Assembly (NCBI RefSeq): GCF_900119495.1
Contig: NZ_LT632435.1
Location: 668,359 to 732,358, forward strand
Direction: 5' to 3'
From: Arcanobacterium urinimassiliense
GTDB taxonomy: Bacteria > Actinomycetota > Actinomycetes > Actinomycetales > Actinomycetaceae
DNA length: 64,000 bases
Of this stretch, positions 44,404 through 53,808 are shown one piece after another (the stretch's first letter is position 1; the number at the start of each line of letters is the position of its first letter). The translations under genes and the position numbers were made by a program. The notes under the pieces were generated by a model. It was not told the origin of the DNA, did no database searches, and was given only the letters and a program-made list of their open reading frames with translations.

Positions 44404-47226
44404 GTGGCCAAGGTCCGCGTCCATGAACTAGCTAAAGAGTTAGGTATTCCCAGTCGGGATTTATTAAAGACTCTGACGGAGAACGGCGAATTCGTAAAGT
44501 CCGCTTCGTCCAGCATTGAAGCGCCGGTAGTACGCCGAGCGCGTGAATATTATAAGCAGCATCCGGAATTATTGCCTGATGCCAAGCCAGAGCCGGCGAA
44601 AAAAGAAACTAAGGCAGCCGGGGCGAAGAAAAAGACAGCCGAGAAAGCTACTGCTGCGAAGAAAACCAGCGGAGATAGTGCAGCTACTACCGCTAGTGCA
44701 GAAGATAAGGCGCCGGCTTCCGCTGCAGAAGCAGTAACGGAAAAAGCGCCGAAGACAGCTAAAACGACTAAAACAACTAAAAAGCCGGGGCCAGTGCCGC
44801 AGCCGGCTAAGAAAGCACCGGTAGAGAAATCAGAAGCAGCTTCGAGCGCGCCTGCAGCGCCCGCGAAGAAGCCGGCGGCGCCGCGCCCCAGTGCGGTATC
44901 GGTAACTCCAGGAGAAGCGCATCGCAGTGCGAAAGCAGCGCGGGAGGCAGCTCCACCGCGGCCGCAAGCACGGAAAAAGGCAGGCCCGCGCCCAGGTAAT
45001 TCGCCTTTCTCTGCTCAGCAAGGAATGCGGAGTCGGGGCAAGCCGCGCCCGGGTAATTCGCCTTTCGCTGCTCAGCAGGGAATGAATGGTGCGCGTGCGG
45101 CAGAAGATACTTATAGTAAAGGAAAATCTGAGCGGTCTTATAAGCCGAAAGCAGCGCCGGCGATTCCGAGTATGTTCCCCGCGCAGGAAGAAGCGCGCGA
45201 TAACCAAGGCCGGGGAGGCCGGGGCGAGCGTGGTGCGAACCGTTTTGGCAATTCGCGCCGGGGTGGCCATGTGCGTTCCGGTGGAAAAGCGCGCGGCGGA
45301 TCTACTGCCGGAGCTTTCGGTAATCAAGGTGGAAAGCGGCGTTCGAAGCGGGCTCCGCGCAATGATTTTGAAGAGCAGAAATCCCCGATGCTGGCCGGAG
45401 TACAGGTGCCGCGGGGAGATGGCTCTACGCTAGTGCGCGTTCGAAGTGGCGCATCCTTAGCAGATTTTGCCGAAAAGATTAAAGCAGATCCGGCAGCTTT
45501 GGTTACGGTACTCTTCCGCATGGGAGAGATGGCTACGGCTAATCAATCTTTAGACGAAGATACATTCCAGCTTCTCGGAGCGGAACTGGGCTACGATATT
45601 AAGATTATGAGCCCGGAAGATGAAGATCGGGAGATTCTCGAGGCTTTCGATATTGATTTGGAAGCGGAACGAGCCGAAGAAACTGATGCCGAGCGCAGCC
45701 CGCGTCCGCCAGTAGTGACGGTAATGGGGCACGTAGACCACGGTAAGACGAAACTTCTCGATGCCATTCGAAATGCGGATGTGGTAGAGGGAGAAGCTGG
45801 CGGTATTACCCAGAGTATCGGCGCCTACCAAGCACATGTAAAGGTGGAGAATACCGAACGTTTCATTACCTTTATTGACACCCCGGGCCACGAAGCCTTC
45901 ACGCAGATGCGTGCGCGCGGTGCGGATGTGACAGACGTAGCGGTACTGGTAGTAGCGGCAAATGACGGCGTAATGCCCCAGACGGTAGAAGCGATTAACC
46001 ACGCGAAAGCGGCGAAAGTGCCAATCGTGGTAGCGGTAAATAAGATTGATTTGGATTCCGCCAATCCAGAGAAGGTGCGTGCACAGCTCACTGAGTATGA
46101 GCTAGTAGCAGAAGAATACGGCGGAGATATTCCTTTTGTGGATATTTCTGCGAAGAAACGCCTGCATATAGACGATTTATTAGAAACTATCGTCACTACT
46201 TCTGATATTTTGGTCAATCCTACTGCGAATGCTAATAAGCCGGCGCGTGGAATCGCTATTGAGGCGAAGCTCGATCAAGGGCGCGGCTCGGTAATTACAG
46301 CTTTGATTCAAGATGGCACTCTGCGGGTAGGCGATCCGATTGTAGTAGGAGATGCCTATGGGCGCGTGCGCGCTATGGTAGATGAAAAAGGAGCGCCAGT
46401 AGCGGAAGCAGGGCCTTCACGCCCGGTACAGGTACTGGGGCTCACGTCAGTACCAGCTGCTGGAGATCAGCTCATTGTAGCGGATGATGATCGCACGGCC
46501 CGGCAAATCGCCGAGCGGCGGGCAGCAGCTCGGCGCGCCACTACTTTGGCGAAGCGCCGGAAGCGTATTTCTTTGGAGAACCTCACCGAGGCAATTGAAG
46601 AAGGCAAGCTAGAGAATCTCAACTTGATTATTAAGGGAGATTCTTCTGGCTCGGTAGAGGCGCTCGAATCTTCGCTCTACGATATTGAAGTAGGTGGCGA
46701 TGAAGTACAGCTGAATGTAATTCACCGCGGTGTAGGTGCAGTTACCCAGTCTGACGTCAATTTAGCTACGGTGGATAACGCGATAATTATTGGCTTTAAT
46801 GTACGCCCGGCCGAGCGAGTACAGGATATGGCAGAGCGTGAGGGAGTGGAGATGAAGTTCTACTCCGTCATCTACGATGCTATTAATGATGTGGAAGACG
46901 CATTAAAGGGCAAGCTGAAGCCGATTTATGAAGAAGTAATGCTGGGTACGGCAGAAATTCGCCAGATATTCAAATCCGGTAAATTCGGTAATATCGCTGG
47001 TTCCATCGTGCGCAGCGGCAAGATAAAGCGGCACACGAAGGCACGGCTAGTGCGCGACGGAGCAGTAGTAGCTCCCGAACTAGAAATAGTCTCGTTGCGC
47101 CGGGAAAAGGACGATGCTACCGAAGTTAAAGAAGGCTTCGAATGTGGAATCACGCTCGGGTATAAAGATATTCGGGTAGGCGATTTGATTGAGACCTGGG
47201 AAATGCGCGAAAAACCGCGTGAATGA
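44404..47226 (+). CDS. infB: translation initiation factor IF-2
   Basis: GTPase that brings fMet-tRNA to the 30S subunit. The 940-residue protein has the N-terminal IF2-N fold ([22 protein letters not shown]), a long Lys/Ala/Pro-rich linker, a second IF2-N-like region (about 340-420), the G domain with G1 [15 protein letters not shown] (from 442) and the NKIDLDSAN specificity loop, and C-terminal domains II-IV. The linker includes two copies of a [14 protein letters not shown] unit (about 195-227). GTG start with aaggaga RBS. rbfA follows after 37 nt. Confidence 0.97.
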   Translation: MAKVRVHELAKELGIPSRDLLKTLTENGEFVKSASSSIEAPVVRRAREYYKQHPELLPDAKPEPAKKETKAAGAKKKTAEKATAAKKTSGDSAATTASAEDKAPASAAEAVTEKAPKTAKTTKTTKKPGPVPQPAKKAPVEKSEAASSAPAAPAKKPAAPRPSAVSVTPGEAHRSAKAAREAAPPRPQARKKAGPRPGNSPFSAQQGMRSRGKPRPGNSPFAAQQGMNGARAAEDTYSKGKSERSYKPKAAPAIPSMFPAQEEARDNQGRGGRGERGANRFGNSRRGGHVRSGGKARGGSTAGAFGNQGGKRRSKRAPRNDFEEQKSPMLAGVQVPRGDGSTLVRVRSGASLADFAEKIKADPAALVTVLFRMGEMATANQSLDEDTFQLLGAELGYDIKIMSPEDEDREILEAFDIDLEAERAEETDAERSPRPPVVTVMGHVDHGKTKLLDAIRNADVVEGEAGGITQSIGAYQAHVKVENTERFITFIDTPGHEAFTQMRARGADVTDVAVLVVAANDGVMPQTVEAINHAKAAKVPIVVAVNKIDLDSANPEKVRAQLTEYELVAEEYGGDIPFVDISAKKRLHIDDLLETIVTTSDILVNPTANANKPARGIAIEAKLDQGRGSVITALIQDGTLRVGDPIVVGDAYGRVRAMVDEKGAPVAEAGPSRPVQVLGLTSVPAAGDQLIVADDDRTARQIAERRAAARRATTLAKRRKRISLENLTEAIEEGKLENLNLIIKGDSSGSVEALESSLYDIEVGGDEVQLNVIHRGVGAVTQSDVNLATVDNAIIIGFNVRPAERVQDMAEREGVEMKFYSVIYDAINDVEDALKGKLKPIYEEVMLGTAEIRQIFKSGKFGNIAGSIVRSGKIKRHTKARLVRDGAVVAPELEIVSLRREKDDATEVKEGFECGITLGYKDIRVGDLIETWEMREKPRE

Positions 47227-47263
47227 CCAGCCTTTTCAATTATCGAAATAAGCAGGAGGAATA

Positions 47264-47746
47264 ATGCCGAATCCGCGCGCGGCTCGGGTAGCTGATCGGA
47301 TACATCGCATTGTGGCTAGCTCTATAAATGGGCGGTTGAAAGATCCTCGCCTAGCGCAGGTGACTATTACCGAGGTGCGAGTAACCGGTGATTTACAGCA
47401 AGCGAGCATATTCTATACCGTATACGGAGGAGAAAAAGCGCAAGAAGTGGCTGCTGCTGGCTTGGAATCTGCGAAAGGTTTACTGCGGGCAAAAGTAGGG
47501 GAACAGCTGGGTTTGCGGCTAGTGCCAACTTTAGAGTTCGTGCCCGACGCCCTACCGGAGACCGCAAAATCTTTAGAAGCAGCTTTGCAGGCGGCGCGGG
47601 AGCACGATGCGCAAGTGCGGAAATTGGCTGCTTCTGCTCAGCCAGCTGGAGATGCAGATCCTTATCGGCGGCCGCTAAATACTGATGCCGTCGATTCGGT
47701 GCCAGAGGAAGATTTTGATGCCCCGCCCAGCGCTCCCTTGGGGTGA
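47264..47746 (+). CDS. rbfA: ribosome-binding factor A
   Basis: Cold-shock factor that binds the 30S subunit near helix 1 during assembly. The 160-residue protein has the KH-like core with RVADRIHRIVASSI, DPRLAQVTITEVRVTGDLQQA and VPTLEFVPD. The C-terminal 40 residues are disordered-looking. An aggagg RBS precedes the ATG. The end overlaps truB by 29 nt. Confidence 0.94.
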   Translation: MPNPRAARVADRIHRIVASSINGRLKDPRLAQVTITEVRVTGDLQQASIFYTVYGGEKAQEVAAAGLESAKGLLRAKVGEQLGLRLVPTLEFVPDALPETAKSLEAALQAAREHDAQVRKLAASAQPAGDADPYRRPLNTDAVDSVPEEDFDAPPSAPLG

Positions 47747-48752
47747 GGTACCGCGGGCAGAAATTTCTGCGCCTTCCGGAATTCTGTTAGTAGCTAAAGA
47801 TACCGGAGCTACCTCGCATGATGTGGTGAATGCGGTGCGGAGATTGGCGGCTACGCGGAAAGTTGGGCACGCCGGTACGCTGGATCCTTTAGCTAGTGGA
47901 TTACTCACTCTCGGCATTGGAAAATCCACAAAAATACTGCGCTATTTTACCAACTTAGATAAAAGCTATCGGGCGCAGCTGTGTTTGGGAGTGGCGACTA
48001 CTACGGAAGATGCCGCCGGAGAAATTCTCTCTGATCCGCAGCCAGGGTTAAGCCCGCTTTTCCAAGCTGCTTTATATTCTCCAGATTCTGTGCTGGCCGC
48101 TAATGCTGCCCTGCAAGCTGCGCTGGCGCAGTTTCGGGGAGAAATTATGCAGCGCCCTTCGGCAGTTTCTGCGATAAAAGTGGAGGGTAAAAGAGCTTAT
48201 GAACGCGTGCGTGCGGGGGAAAAAATTGAGCTGCCCGCGCGCCCAGTGGTGATAAGTGCTCTGGAAGTAGGGGAGCTCCACCCCGGGCCGATTTTTTCGC
48301 GAGCAGGAAAAGAAATTCCTACTTTAGTGGCCGAGCTTTCCCTCAGCTGCAGTTCTGGCACTTATGTGCGCGCTTTAGCTCGCGATATTGGCGCTAGTTT
48401 AGGAATGGGAGCACATTTACAGGCTTTAGAGCGCACCCGCGTAGGTACTTTTACATTGGAGCAAGCAGCTTCTATAAGTGAATACAGTGAAATGGTGCGC
48501 CGGGGCTTGCCGTTACCAGTTCAAAGCGCCGAAGCGGCTCTGCGGACGATGTTGCCGATATTAACTGTAAACGCGGCGGAGCGGAGGGCGCTTAGCTATG
48601 GGCAGCGAATTTCTTTACCGCCGGATTTCCGAAAAGAGAATCAAGATTTCGCGGCGGTATATGGTGAAGAATTAGTGGCTACCGGTACGGTAAAATCGGG
48701 AAAAATGCAGCTCCATACGGTATTTATTACTCCGCCGGTTGCTCGCAGTTGA
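47718..48752 (+). CDS. truB: tRNA pseudouridine55 synthase
   Basis: Makes pseudouridine 55 in the T-loop of tRNAs. I choose the ATG at 47718, with gaggaag upstream, over a frame start at 47685. The protein has 344 residues, begins catalysis with Asp56 in GHAGTLDPLASG, and has GILLVAKDTGATSHD, RPSAVSAIKVEGKRAYERVR and the CSSGTYVRALARD segment. It ends in a PUA-like domain. Its start lies inside rbfA, indicating coupling. Confidence 0.94.
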   Translation: MPRPALPWGEVPRAEISAPSGILLVAKDTGATSHDVVNAVRRLAATRKVGHAGTLDPLASGLLTLGIGKSTKILRYFTNLDKSYRAQLCLGVATTTEDAAGEILSDPQPGLSPLFQAALYSPDSVLAANAALQAALAQFRGEIMQRPSAVSAIKVEGKRAYERVRAGEKIELPARPVVISALEVGELHPGPIFSRAGKEIPTLVAELSLSCSSGTYVRALARDIGASLGMGAHLQALERTRVGTFTLEQAASISEYSEMVRRGLPLPVQSAEAALRTMLPILTVNAAERRALSYGQRISLPPDFRKENQDFAAVYGEELVATGTVKSGKMQLHTVFITPPVARS

Positions 48753-48769
48753 AGTATCCCTTTTGCATT

Positions 48770-48788
48770 AAAGCTAGTATTTAGCTTT
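48770..48788 (+). terminator. hairpin between convergent truB and DUF421 genes
   Basis: aaagcta (48770-48776) pairs with tagcttt (48782-48788) around a 5-nt loop. It is 18 nt after the truB stop. The stem is AT-rich and the T tract weak, so its role as a terminator is uncertain. Confidence 0.35.
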
Positions 48789-48846
48789 CGATAAAGAAGT
48801 AACTTTAGATAGAACTTTTCCGCCTTTTATGAGGCTGGAATAGCTT

Positions 48847-49410
48847 TTAATTACGGAAAAAATGTGCGGGTATTTGTGCAGCATCTTTTACATCCGCCAC
48901 TAATTCCCGCGCTAAGGGCTTATCACTTTTAATTACGGAGAGTTTCCCGGAAGATTCCATAATCACACTAGCTACTTCGTCGAGGGAGTGTATGCCGCTT
49001 TCCCGCAGTTTGGAAGTGAGTTCGGAGTGGGTAGTGTGGGTAGCGCGCATATTATTTTCCAGTATTTTATCTCCCGTCATTAACAGTACGGGCTGGGTGT
49101 TGAGAATTTTATCGCCGCGCGGTTGATTAGCGATATTTCCCAGCGTTATCTGCAGCAGCACCAAAGTTAACAAGGCAACTACGCCGGTGGCCAAAGTGGG
49201 GACGGGACCAAGAGTAGTACGGGCAACTACGCTCCCGAAAAGTAGCACCATTACCGTATCGAAAGTAGTGATACTAGAGAGCATTCTCGGCCCGCGAATC
49301 CGCGTAACCAGTAGGAATAATGAATAAATAGCTATCGTAGCAATGATAGTAGAAGCCACTCCGACCCAGTTAAGACCTAACCAGGCAATAATTCCATCTG
49401 GATAATGCAT
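48847..49410 (-). CDS. DUF421 (YetF-like) membrane protein
   Basis: A 187-residue protein of the DUF421/YetF family. It has three transmembrane helices (about 13-35, 52-72, 76-98) with RIRGPRMLSSITTFDTVMVLLFGSV, then a cytosolic domain with the typical ILENNMRATHTTHSELTSKLRESGIHSLDEV. Function is not established in this family; some members affect spore or envelope proteins in Firmicutes. It is alone on the minus strand and divergent from the Cys-rich gene by 60 nt. Confidence 0.88.
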   Translation of the reverse strand: MHYPDGIIAWLGLNWVGVASTIIATIAIYSLFLLVTRIRGPRMLSSITTFDTVMVLLFGSVVARTTLGPVPTLATGVVALLTLVLLQITLGNIANQPRGDKILNTQPVLLMTGDKILENNMRATHTTHSELTSKLRESGIHSLDEVASVIMESSGKLSVIKSDKPLARELVADVKDAAQIPAHFFRN

Positions 49411-49458
49411 TTTTCTTCTTTCATGTGGATGCGATTAGCACTGCAATCAACTTCGCTT

Positions 49459-49464
49459 TACACT
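49459..49464 (+). promoter_or_regulatory. -10 box for a leaderless Cys-rich gene
   Basis: TACACT lies exactly at -12 to -7 from the ATG at 49471, with a weak -35 TTAGCA (49435-49440) 18 nt upstream. No RBS is present. Confidence 0.55.
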
Positions 49465-49470
49465 ATAAGC

Positions 49471-49710
49471 ATGGGAAAGTGTGCATGTGGTAAAGAGCGG
49501 GAAAATTCACGCCCGGCGGTGTCGCCAGAAGTGGCGGCGCAATCTGAAGCAGCGCCAGCACCAAAATCGGCGCATAAATGTGGCTGCGGAGGTAAATGCG
49601 GGTGCGGTGGAAAAGGAAAACGGCGCGGAATTCGCACTGAACAAACTCCATCCGGCGTTCCGGACGATTTTTCCGAAGGCCGCCCGCAGTTAGGGCTGCG
49701 TGGTAAGTGA
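49471..49710 (+). CDS. small Cys/Gly-rich, possibly metal-binding protein
   Basis: I do not recognise this 79-residue protein. It carries six cysteines: MGKCACG at the start and CGCGGKCGCGGKGK in the middle (about residues 37-50), separated by a Pro/Ala/Glu-rich linker, with a basic C-terminal part. The CxC pairs resemble zinc- or copper-binding tails, or metallothionein-like motifs. The longer frame from 49405 is rejected because the leaderless promoter fits ATG 49471. Its TGA directly abuts the ribF ATG, so ribF translation likely depends on it. Confidence 0.6.
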   Translation: MGKCACGKERENSRPAVSPEVAAQSEAAPAPKSAHKCGCGGKCGCGGKGKRRGIRTEQTPSGVPDDFSEGRPQLGLRGK

Positions 49711-50697
49711 ATGGAAATATGGACTAAACCGCAAGATGTGCCGAAAAATCTTCATTCTGCACTCACGATTGGCATATTTGACGGAGTACATCGCGGGCAT
49801 GCAGAAATTTTAGCGCAGACCGTGGCGGCGGCGCGGGCAGCTAATTTGCGCGCAGTGGTATTGACTTTTTCTCCCCATCCGGCATCGGTGCATCATCCAG
49901 AACGGCATCTGCACTTAATAACCGCACTTCCAGAGCGTTTGCGGTTCCTGGAAAAAGCGGGAGTAGATGCAGTTTATATTCAGCACTACGATTTAGACTA
50001 TGCAAGCACCGATCCAGAAGATTTTATTTCTTCCCAGCTCTGCGGTTTATTAAAAGCAAAAGTAGTGGTGGTGGGCAGAGATGCACGCTTTGGAAAAAAT
50101 AATTCTGGAGATTGGCAGCTGCTGGAAAAATTGAGTGAAAAGCAAGGATTTAAGCTGCATTTAGTAGACGATATCGGCGGCGTGCAGGCGGCGCGTTGGT
50201 CGTCTACGGTAGTGCGCGAGCTGTTGGCAGCTGGGAAAGTAGCTGCTGCCGCGCAAATTTTGGGCCGTCCACATCGGGTGCGTGGCATAGTGCAACACGG
50301 AAACAAACGCGGGCGGCTGCTCGGATTCCCTACCGCTAATTTAGCTGGAGATAATTTAGGGGAAATTCCCGCTGATGGAGTATATGCCGGCTGGGTAGTA
50401 GAAAATGTGGATACGGAAGCCGAAGTAAAGTATCCAGCAGCTATTTCGGTGGGAAGTAATCCGCATTTTCATGGTGAAAACCGCACGGTAGAGGCTCATA
50501 TCCTCGGCCGAGGTGATTTGCATCTTTACGGAAAAGAAATAGCGGTAGAGTTTATTGCTTATTTGCGTTCGATGCAGGCTTTTGCCGGAATAGCAGAGCT
50601 ACAAGCACAGATGGATGCCGATATTGCGCAGAGTGCACAGATACTAGGAGTCCCCGATACCGGCCGGATAGATCCCGGTATCGTCACCGCGCAGTGA
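49711..50697 (+). CDS. ribF: bifunctional riboflavin kinase/FAD synthetase
   Basis: Makes FMN and then FAD from riboflavin. The 328-residue protein has the N-terminal nucleotidyltransferase domain with GIFDGVHRGH (22-31) and VVGRDARFGKNN, then the riboflavin kinase domain with VRGIVQHGNKRGRLLGFPTANL. The start follows the Cys-rich gene stop without spacing and without a strong RBS, so it is probably reached by coupled translation. Confidence 0.95.
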   Translation: MEIWTKPQDVPKNLHSALTIGIFDGVHRGHAEILAQTVAAARAANLRAVVLTFSPHPASVHHPERHLHLITALPERLRFLEKAGVDAVYIQHYDLDYASTDPEDFISSQLCGLLKAKVVVVGRDARFGKNNSGDWQLLEKLSEKQGFKLHLVDDIGGVQAARWSSTVVRELLAAGKVAAAAQILGRPHRVRGIVQHGNKRGRLLGFPTANLAGDNLGEIPADGVYAGWVVENVDTEAEVKYPAAISVGSNPHFHGENRTVEAHILGRGDLHLYGKEIAVEFIAYLRSMQAFAGIAELQAQMDADIAQSAQILGVPDTGRIDPGIVTAQ

Positions 50698-50864
50698 ATA
50701 GAAGCAATTTGCGTGCTGTGGAGCAATCTCTACAGTTGAAACAATTTGCGCAAGCGGCACGGTGTGGCCTTAATGAGCCGGATATCACTCAGTGGGCGGC
50801 AGAGAATATGGGCAGGCATGATAAACTGAGGAAGCCGTTAGAGCCGGCCGCGGATGGATACTGA
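50694..50864 (+). CDS. possible small protein overlapping the ribF stop
   Basis: A 56-codon frame starts at GTG 50694, sharing GTGA with the ribF stop, and ends at 50864. Its translation has no low-complexity character and includes [20 protein letters not shown]. Codon use is broadly like its neighbours, with a few rarer AGG codons. No family is recognised. The 3' part overlaps a plausible rpsO promoter (TGaTAAACT, 50819-50827), which argues for caution. Confidence 0.35.
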   Translation: MNRSNLRAVEQSLQLKQFAQAARCGLNEPDITQWAAENMGRHDKLRKPLEPAADGY

Positions 50865-50881
50865 AGAGAACAGGCCTTCAG
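50819..50881 (+). promoter_or_regulatory. rpsO promoter candidate and leader hairpin
   Basis: An extended -10 TGaTAAACT is at 50819-50827. The leader then holds a hairpin ctgaag (50861-50866) with cttcag (50876-50881), about 30 nt before the rpsO start. Self-control of rpsO by its leader is common in bacteria; whether this hairpin does so is unknown. Confidence 0.4.
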
Positions 50882-50911
50882 CTCTGCGCAACGAGAAATG
50901 AAGGAGATCGT

Positions 50912-51181
50912 ATGGCTCTCGCTAAAGAAGTTAAAGAGCAGATTATTAAAGAGTATGCTACGCACGAGGGTGATACCGGTTCGCCGGAAGTACAGGTCGC
51001 CATTCTCTCTGCGCGCATTAAGGAATTGACGGAGCACTTTCACACTCATAAGAAAGATCATCATTCCCGCCGCGGTTTGCAGCTGCTAATCGGTAAGCGG
51101 AAGCAGCTGCTGAAATATCTGGCAGATGAAGATATTGAGCGTTACCGTTCTTTAATCTCCCGTCTCGGCTTACGCCGCTGA
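50912..51181 (+). CDS. rpsO: 30S ribosomal protein uS15
   Basis: Primary 16S rRNA-binding protein of the platform. The 89-residue protein is full length, with [23 protein letters not shown], the signature [24 protein letters not shown] and the C-terminal SRLGLRR. It has an ideal RBS (aaggaga). It is followed by a hairpin and then pnp, the standard order. Confidence 0.98.
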   Translation: MALAKEVKEQIIKEYATHEGDTGSPEVQVAILSARIKELTEHFHTHKKDHHSRRGLQLLIGKRKQLLKYLADEDIERYRSLISRLGLRR

Positions 51182-51188
51182 CGAACCC

Positions 51189-51214
51189 ATCGACCTGGCA
51201 AAATGCCGGGTCGA
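51189..51214 (+). terminator. hairpin after rpsO
   Basis: atcgacctggc (51189-51199) pairs with gccgggtcgat (51204-51214) including one G-T pair, loop aaat. It is 7 nt after the rpsO stop and lacks a T run, so it could be a terminator or an RNase-resistant processing structure between rpsO and pnp. Confidence 0.6.
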
Positions 51215-51364
51215 TTAGTATATATAGAGTAATAAAAGAAGAAGTCCTCTCTAATCGGTTCGGTCCTCGGTTGTGGTGAGCGGTGGGGCAGTAAAATCAC
51301 TGCCGTAACTGAGCATGATAATCGATGACCGTATCTGGGGAGGCACAGGAAATAAGGAGGTCCC

Positions 51365-53695
51365 GTGCAGGGTCCTGATATAAAATTTGCAGAAACCGTT
51401 ATTGATAACGGAAAATTTGGCACCCGGAAGTTTCGTTTTGAAACCGGGTTGCTCGCCCAGCAGGCTGCGGGCAGCGTCTTAGTTACCATGGACGAAGAAA
51501 CCACTATTTTGGCCACCACCTGCGTTTCATCGCAGCCCCGCGAAAATTTTGATTTCTTCCCTTTGACAGTCGATGTGGAAGAGCGCGCTTATGCGCTCGG
51601 TAAGATTCCTGGATCGTTTTTCCGGCGGGAAGGGCGCCCGGGCACGGAGGCAATTCTCGCCGCCCGTCTAATTGACCGGCCGCTGCGTCCTGCTTTCGTT
51701 AAAGGTCTTCGCAATGAGGTGCAAGTAATTGCCACCGTCTTTACTATTAATCCGGATGACGCCTATGACGTAGTAGCGATTAATGCTGCTTCTTTAGCTA
51801 CCCAACTTTCTGGATTGCCTTTCTCTGGCCCAGTGGGTGGCGTACGGATGTCGCTAATCGAAGGGCAGTGGGTGGCTTTCCCCCGTTACTCGGAGCTGGA
51901 AAAGGCCACTTTCACAATGGTCGTAGCCGGGCGTATCGTCGGCGAAGACGTAGCCATTATGATGGTGGAAGCAGAAGGAGGCGAACACCTCGTAGAAAAC
52001 GTAGCGAAAGGTGGCGTCGCTCCTACCGAAGAAGTAGTGGCAGAAGGCTTAGAAGTAGCGAAAGGATTTATTCGCACTCTTTGCTTGGCGCAGGCAGAAT
52101 TGGCAGAAAAAGCAGCCAAAGAAACTGTGGAATATCCACTCTTCCCCTCTTATGAAGAAGAAGAGTATGAAGCAGTAGCATCCCGTATTGGAGATCGCTT
52201 CGTATCCATCTACGGAATCGTCGATAAGCATGAGCGCGATGACGCTCTGAATGCGGTTACAGACGCTATCGTCGCAGAACTCATTGAGCAGTTCCCCGAG
52301 CGGGAGCAGGCCTTAGCTTTGGCGGTAAACGATCACTGGAAGAAAGCTATGCGCAACCGCGTACTCACTGAAGGTGTGCGGATGGATGGGCGGACGCCAG
52401 TAGAAATTCGTACCATTACTGCTGAACCGGGTGTATTGCCGCGGGTACACGGATCGGCTATTTTCCAGCGTGGCGAAACGCAGATTCTCGGCGTCACCAC
52501 TTTGAATATGCTGAAGATGGAGCAGCAGCTGGATAATCTTTCGCCTATTACCGCAAAGCGTTACATCCACCATTACAACTTCCCTCCGTATTCCACGGGA
52601 GAAACTGGGCGAGTAGGTTCACCGAAGCGGCGGGAAATTGGCCACGGAATGTTGGCCGAGCGAGCTTTGGTGCCGGTGCTGCCCGGGCGGGATGAATTCC
52701 CTTACGCGATTCGGCAAGTTTCGGAAGCTTTAGGGTCGAACGGTTCCACTTCGATGGGTTCGGTCTGTGCCTCTACTATTTCCTTGCTGAATGCTGGTGT
52801 GCCTTTGCATGCACCAGTAGCGGGCATAGCCATGGGTCTTATTTCGGGAGAAATCTCTGGAGAACGCCGCTACGTAGCTCTTACCGATATCTTGGGTGCG
52901 GAAGACGCCCTCGGCGATATGGATTTCAAGGTGGCTGGTACGCGTGATTTCATCACGGCGCTGCAGCTCGATACCAAGTTGGATGGCATTCCGGCGGAAG
53001 TACTCGCGAAAGCTCTGGCACAAGCCAAGGCCGCCCGCTTTGCAATTCTCGATTTAATTGAGCAAGCTATCCCCGGCGTAGAAGAAATGGCGATTACCGC
53101 TCCCCGGATTCTCACCGTACATATCCCGGTAGATAAGATTGGCGAAGTAATCGGGCCGAAAGGCAAGATGATTAACCAAATCCAAGAAGATACCGGAGCC
53201 GATATCACTATTGAAGATGACGGCACTGTATATATTGGTGCAGATAATGGCGCAGCAGCCGATGCGGCGCGGGATACGGTAAACGCTATTGCCAATCCGC
53301 AGATGCCGGAAGTAGGCGAACGCTTTATTGGTACCGTAGTAAAGACCACCACTTTCGGAGCTTTCATCTCGCTGACTCCAGGTAAAGATGGCTTGCTGCA
53401 TATTTCGCAGATTCGCCGCCTGGTAGGTGGAAAGCGGATTGATTCCGTCGAAGATGTGCTGAATGTGGGAGATAAGATTGAAGTAGAGCTGGAAGAAGTA
53501 GATGATCGCGGAAAGCTTTCGCTAATTCCAGTGCTAACTGAAGAGCAGCTAGCTGCCGAGAAAGAAAATGCCGAAAAAGAGGATAGCCGGGAAGGCCGCG
53601 AGAACCGTGGTAAAAGCGAGCATCACCGCTCCAATCGGCAGAACCGTTCGCGGCGGCGTACCCGTTCTAAGAAAGTAGAAGAAGCTGGAGAATAG
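51365..53695 (+). CDS. pnp: polyribonucleotide nucleotidyltransferase (PNPase)
   Basis: Phosphorolytic 3'-5' exoribonuclease of RNA decay. The 776-residue protein has two RNase PH cores (with [23 protein letters not shown] and the second-core [20 protein letters not shown]), then KH ([16 protein letters not shown], near 595) and S1 ([15 protein letters not shown], near 660) domains. An unusually Arg/Glu/Asn-rich tail ends the protein. GTG start with a perfect aaggagg. A hairpin ggcagt/actgcc (51287-51304) lies in its leader, possibly for self-control. Confidence 0.97.
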   Translation: MQGPDIKFAETVIDNGKFGTRKFRFETGLLAQQAAGSVLVTMDEETTILATTCVSSQPRENFDFFPLTVDVEERAYALGKIPGSFFRREGRPGTEAILAARLIDRPLRPAFVKGLRNEVQVIATVFTINPDDAYDVVAINAASLATQLSGLPFSGPVGGVRMSLIEGQWVAFPRYSELEKATFTMVVAGRIVGEDVAIMMVEAEGGEHLVENVAKGGVAPTEEVVAEGLEVAKGFIRTLCLAQAELAEKAAKETVEYPLFPSYEEEEYEAVASRIGDRFVSIYGIVDKHERDDALNAVTDAIVAELIEQFPEREQALALAVNDHWKKAMRNRVLTEGVRMDGRTPVEIRTITAEPGVLPRVHGSAIFQRGETQILGVTTLNMLKMEQQLDNLSPITAKRYIHHYNFPPYSTGETGRVGSPKRREIGHGMLAERALVPVLPGRDEFPYAIRQVSEALGSNGSTSMGSVCASTISLLNAGVPLHAPVAGIAMGLISGEISGERRYVALTDILGAEDALGDMDFKVAGTRDFITALQLDTKLDGIPAEVLAKALAQAKAARFAILDLIEQAIPGVEEMAITAPRILTVHIPVDKIGEVIGPKGKMINQIQEDTGADITIEDDGTVYIGADNGAAADAARDTVNAIANPQMPEVGERFIGTVVKTTTFGAFISLTPGKDGLLHISQIRRLVGGKRIDSVEDVLNVGDKIEVELEEVDDRGKLSLIPVLTEEQLAAEKENAEKEDSREGRENRGKSEHHRSNRQNRSRRRTRSKKVEEAGE

Positions 53696-53723
53696 GTACC
53701 TAGTCTAGCCACTTAATCTAAAT

Positions 53724-53761
53724 GTGGAGCATTCGGTTCATTACCGGGTGCTCCACTTTTT
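53724..53761 (+). terminator. rho-independent terminator of pnp
   Basis: gtggagca (53724-53731) pairs with tgctccac (53749-53756), with an inner cggt/accg stem, and the hairpin is followed by a run of T (53757-53761). This is the clearest intrinsic terminator on the plus strand in the window. Confidence 0.88.
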
Positions 53762-53808
53762 ATATAAGATGGCAAAAGTAAAGAGTTCCCCGACTAGAGG
53801 AAAACGTT

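Noticed and set aside
44830-45327. Long minus-strand frame inside infB
   Set aside because: It is a by-product of the repetitive Arg/Pro-rich codons of the IF2 linker and shows no sensible protein.
49405-49470. Longer N-terminus for the Cys-rich protein
   Set aside because: No RBS precedes ATG 49405, it overlaps the divergent DUF421 start, and the leaderless promoter matches ATG 49471.
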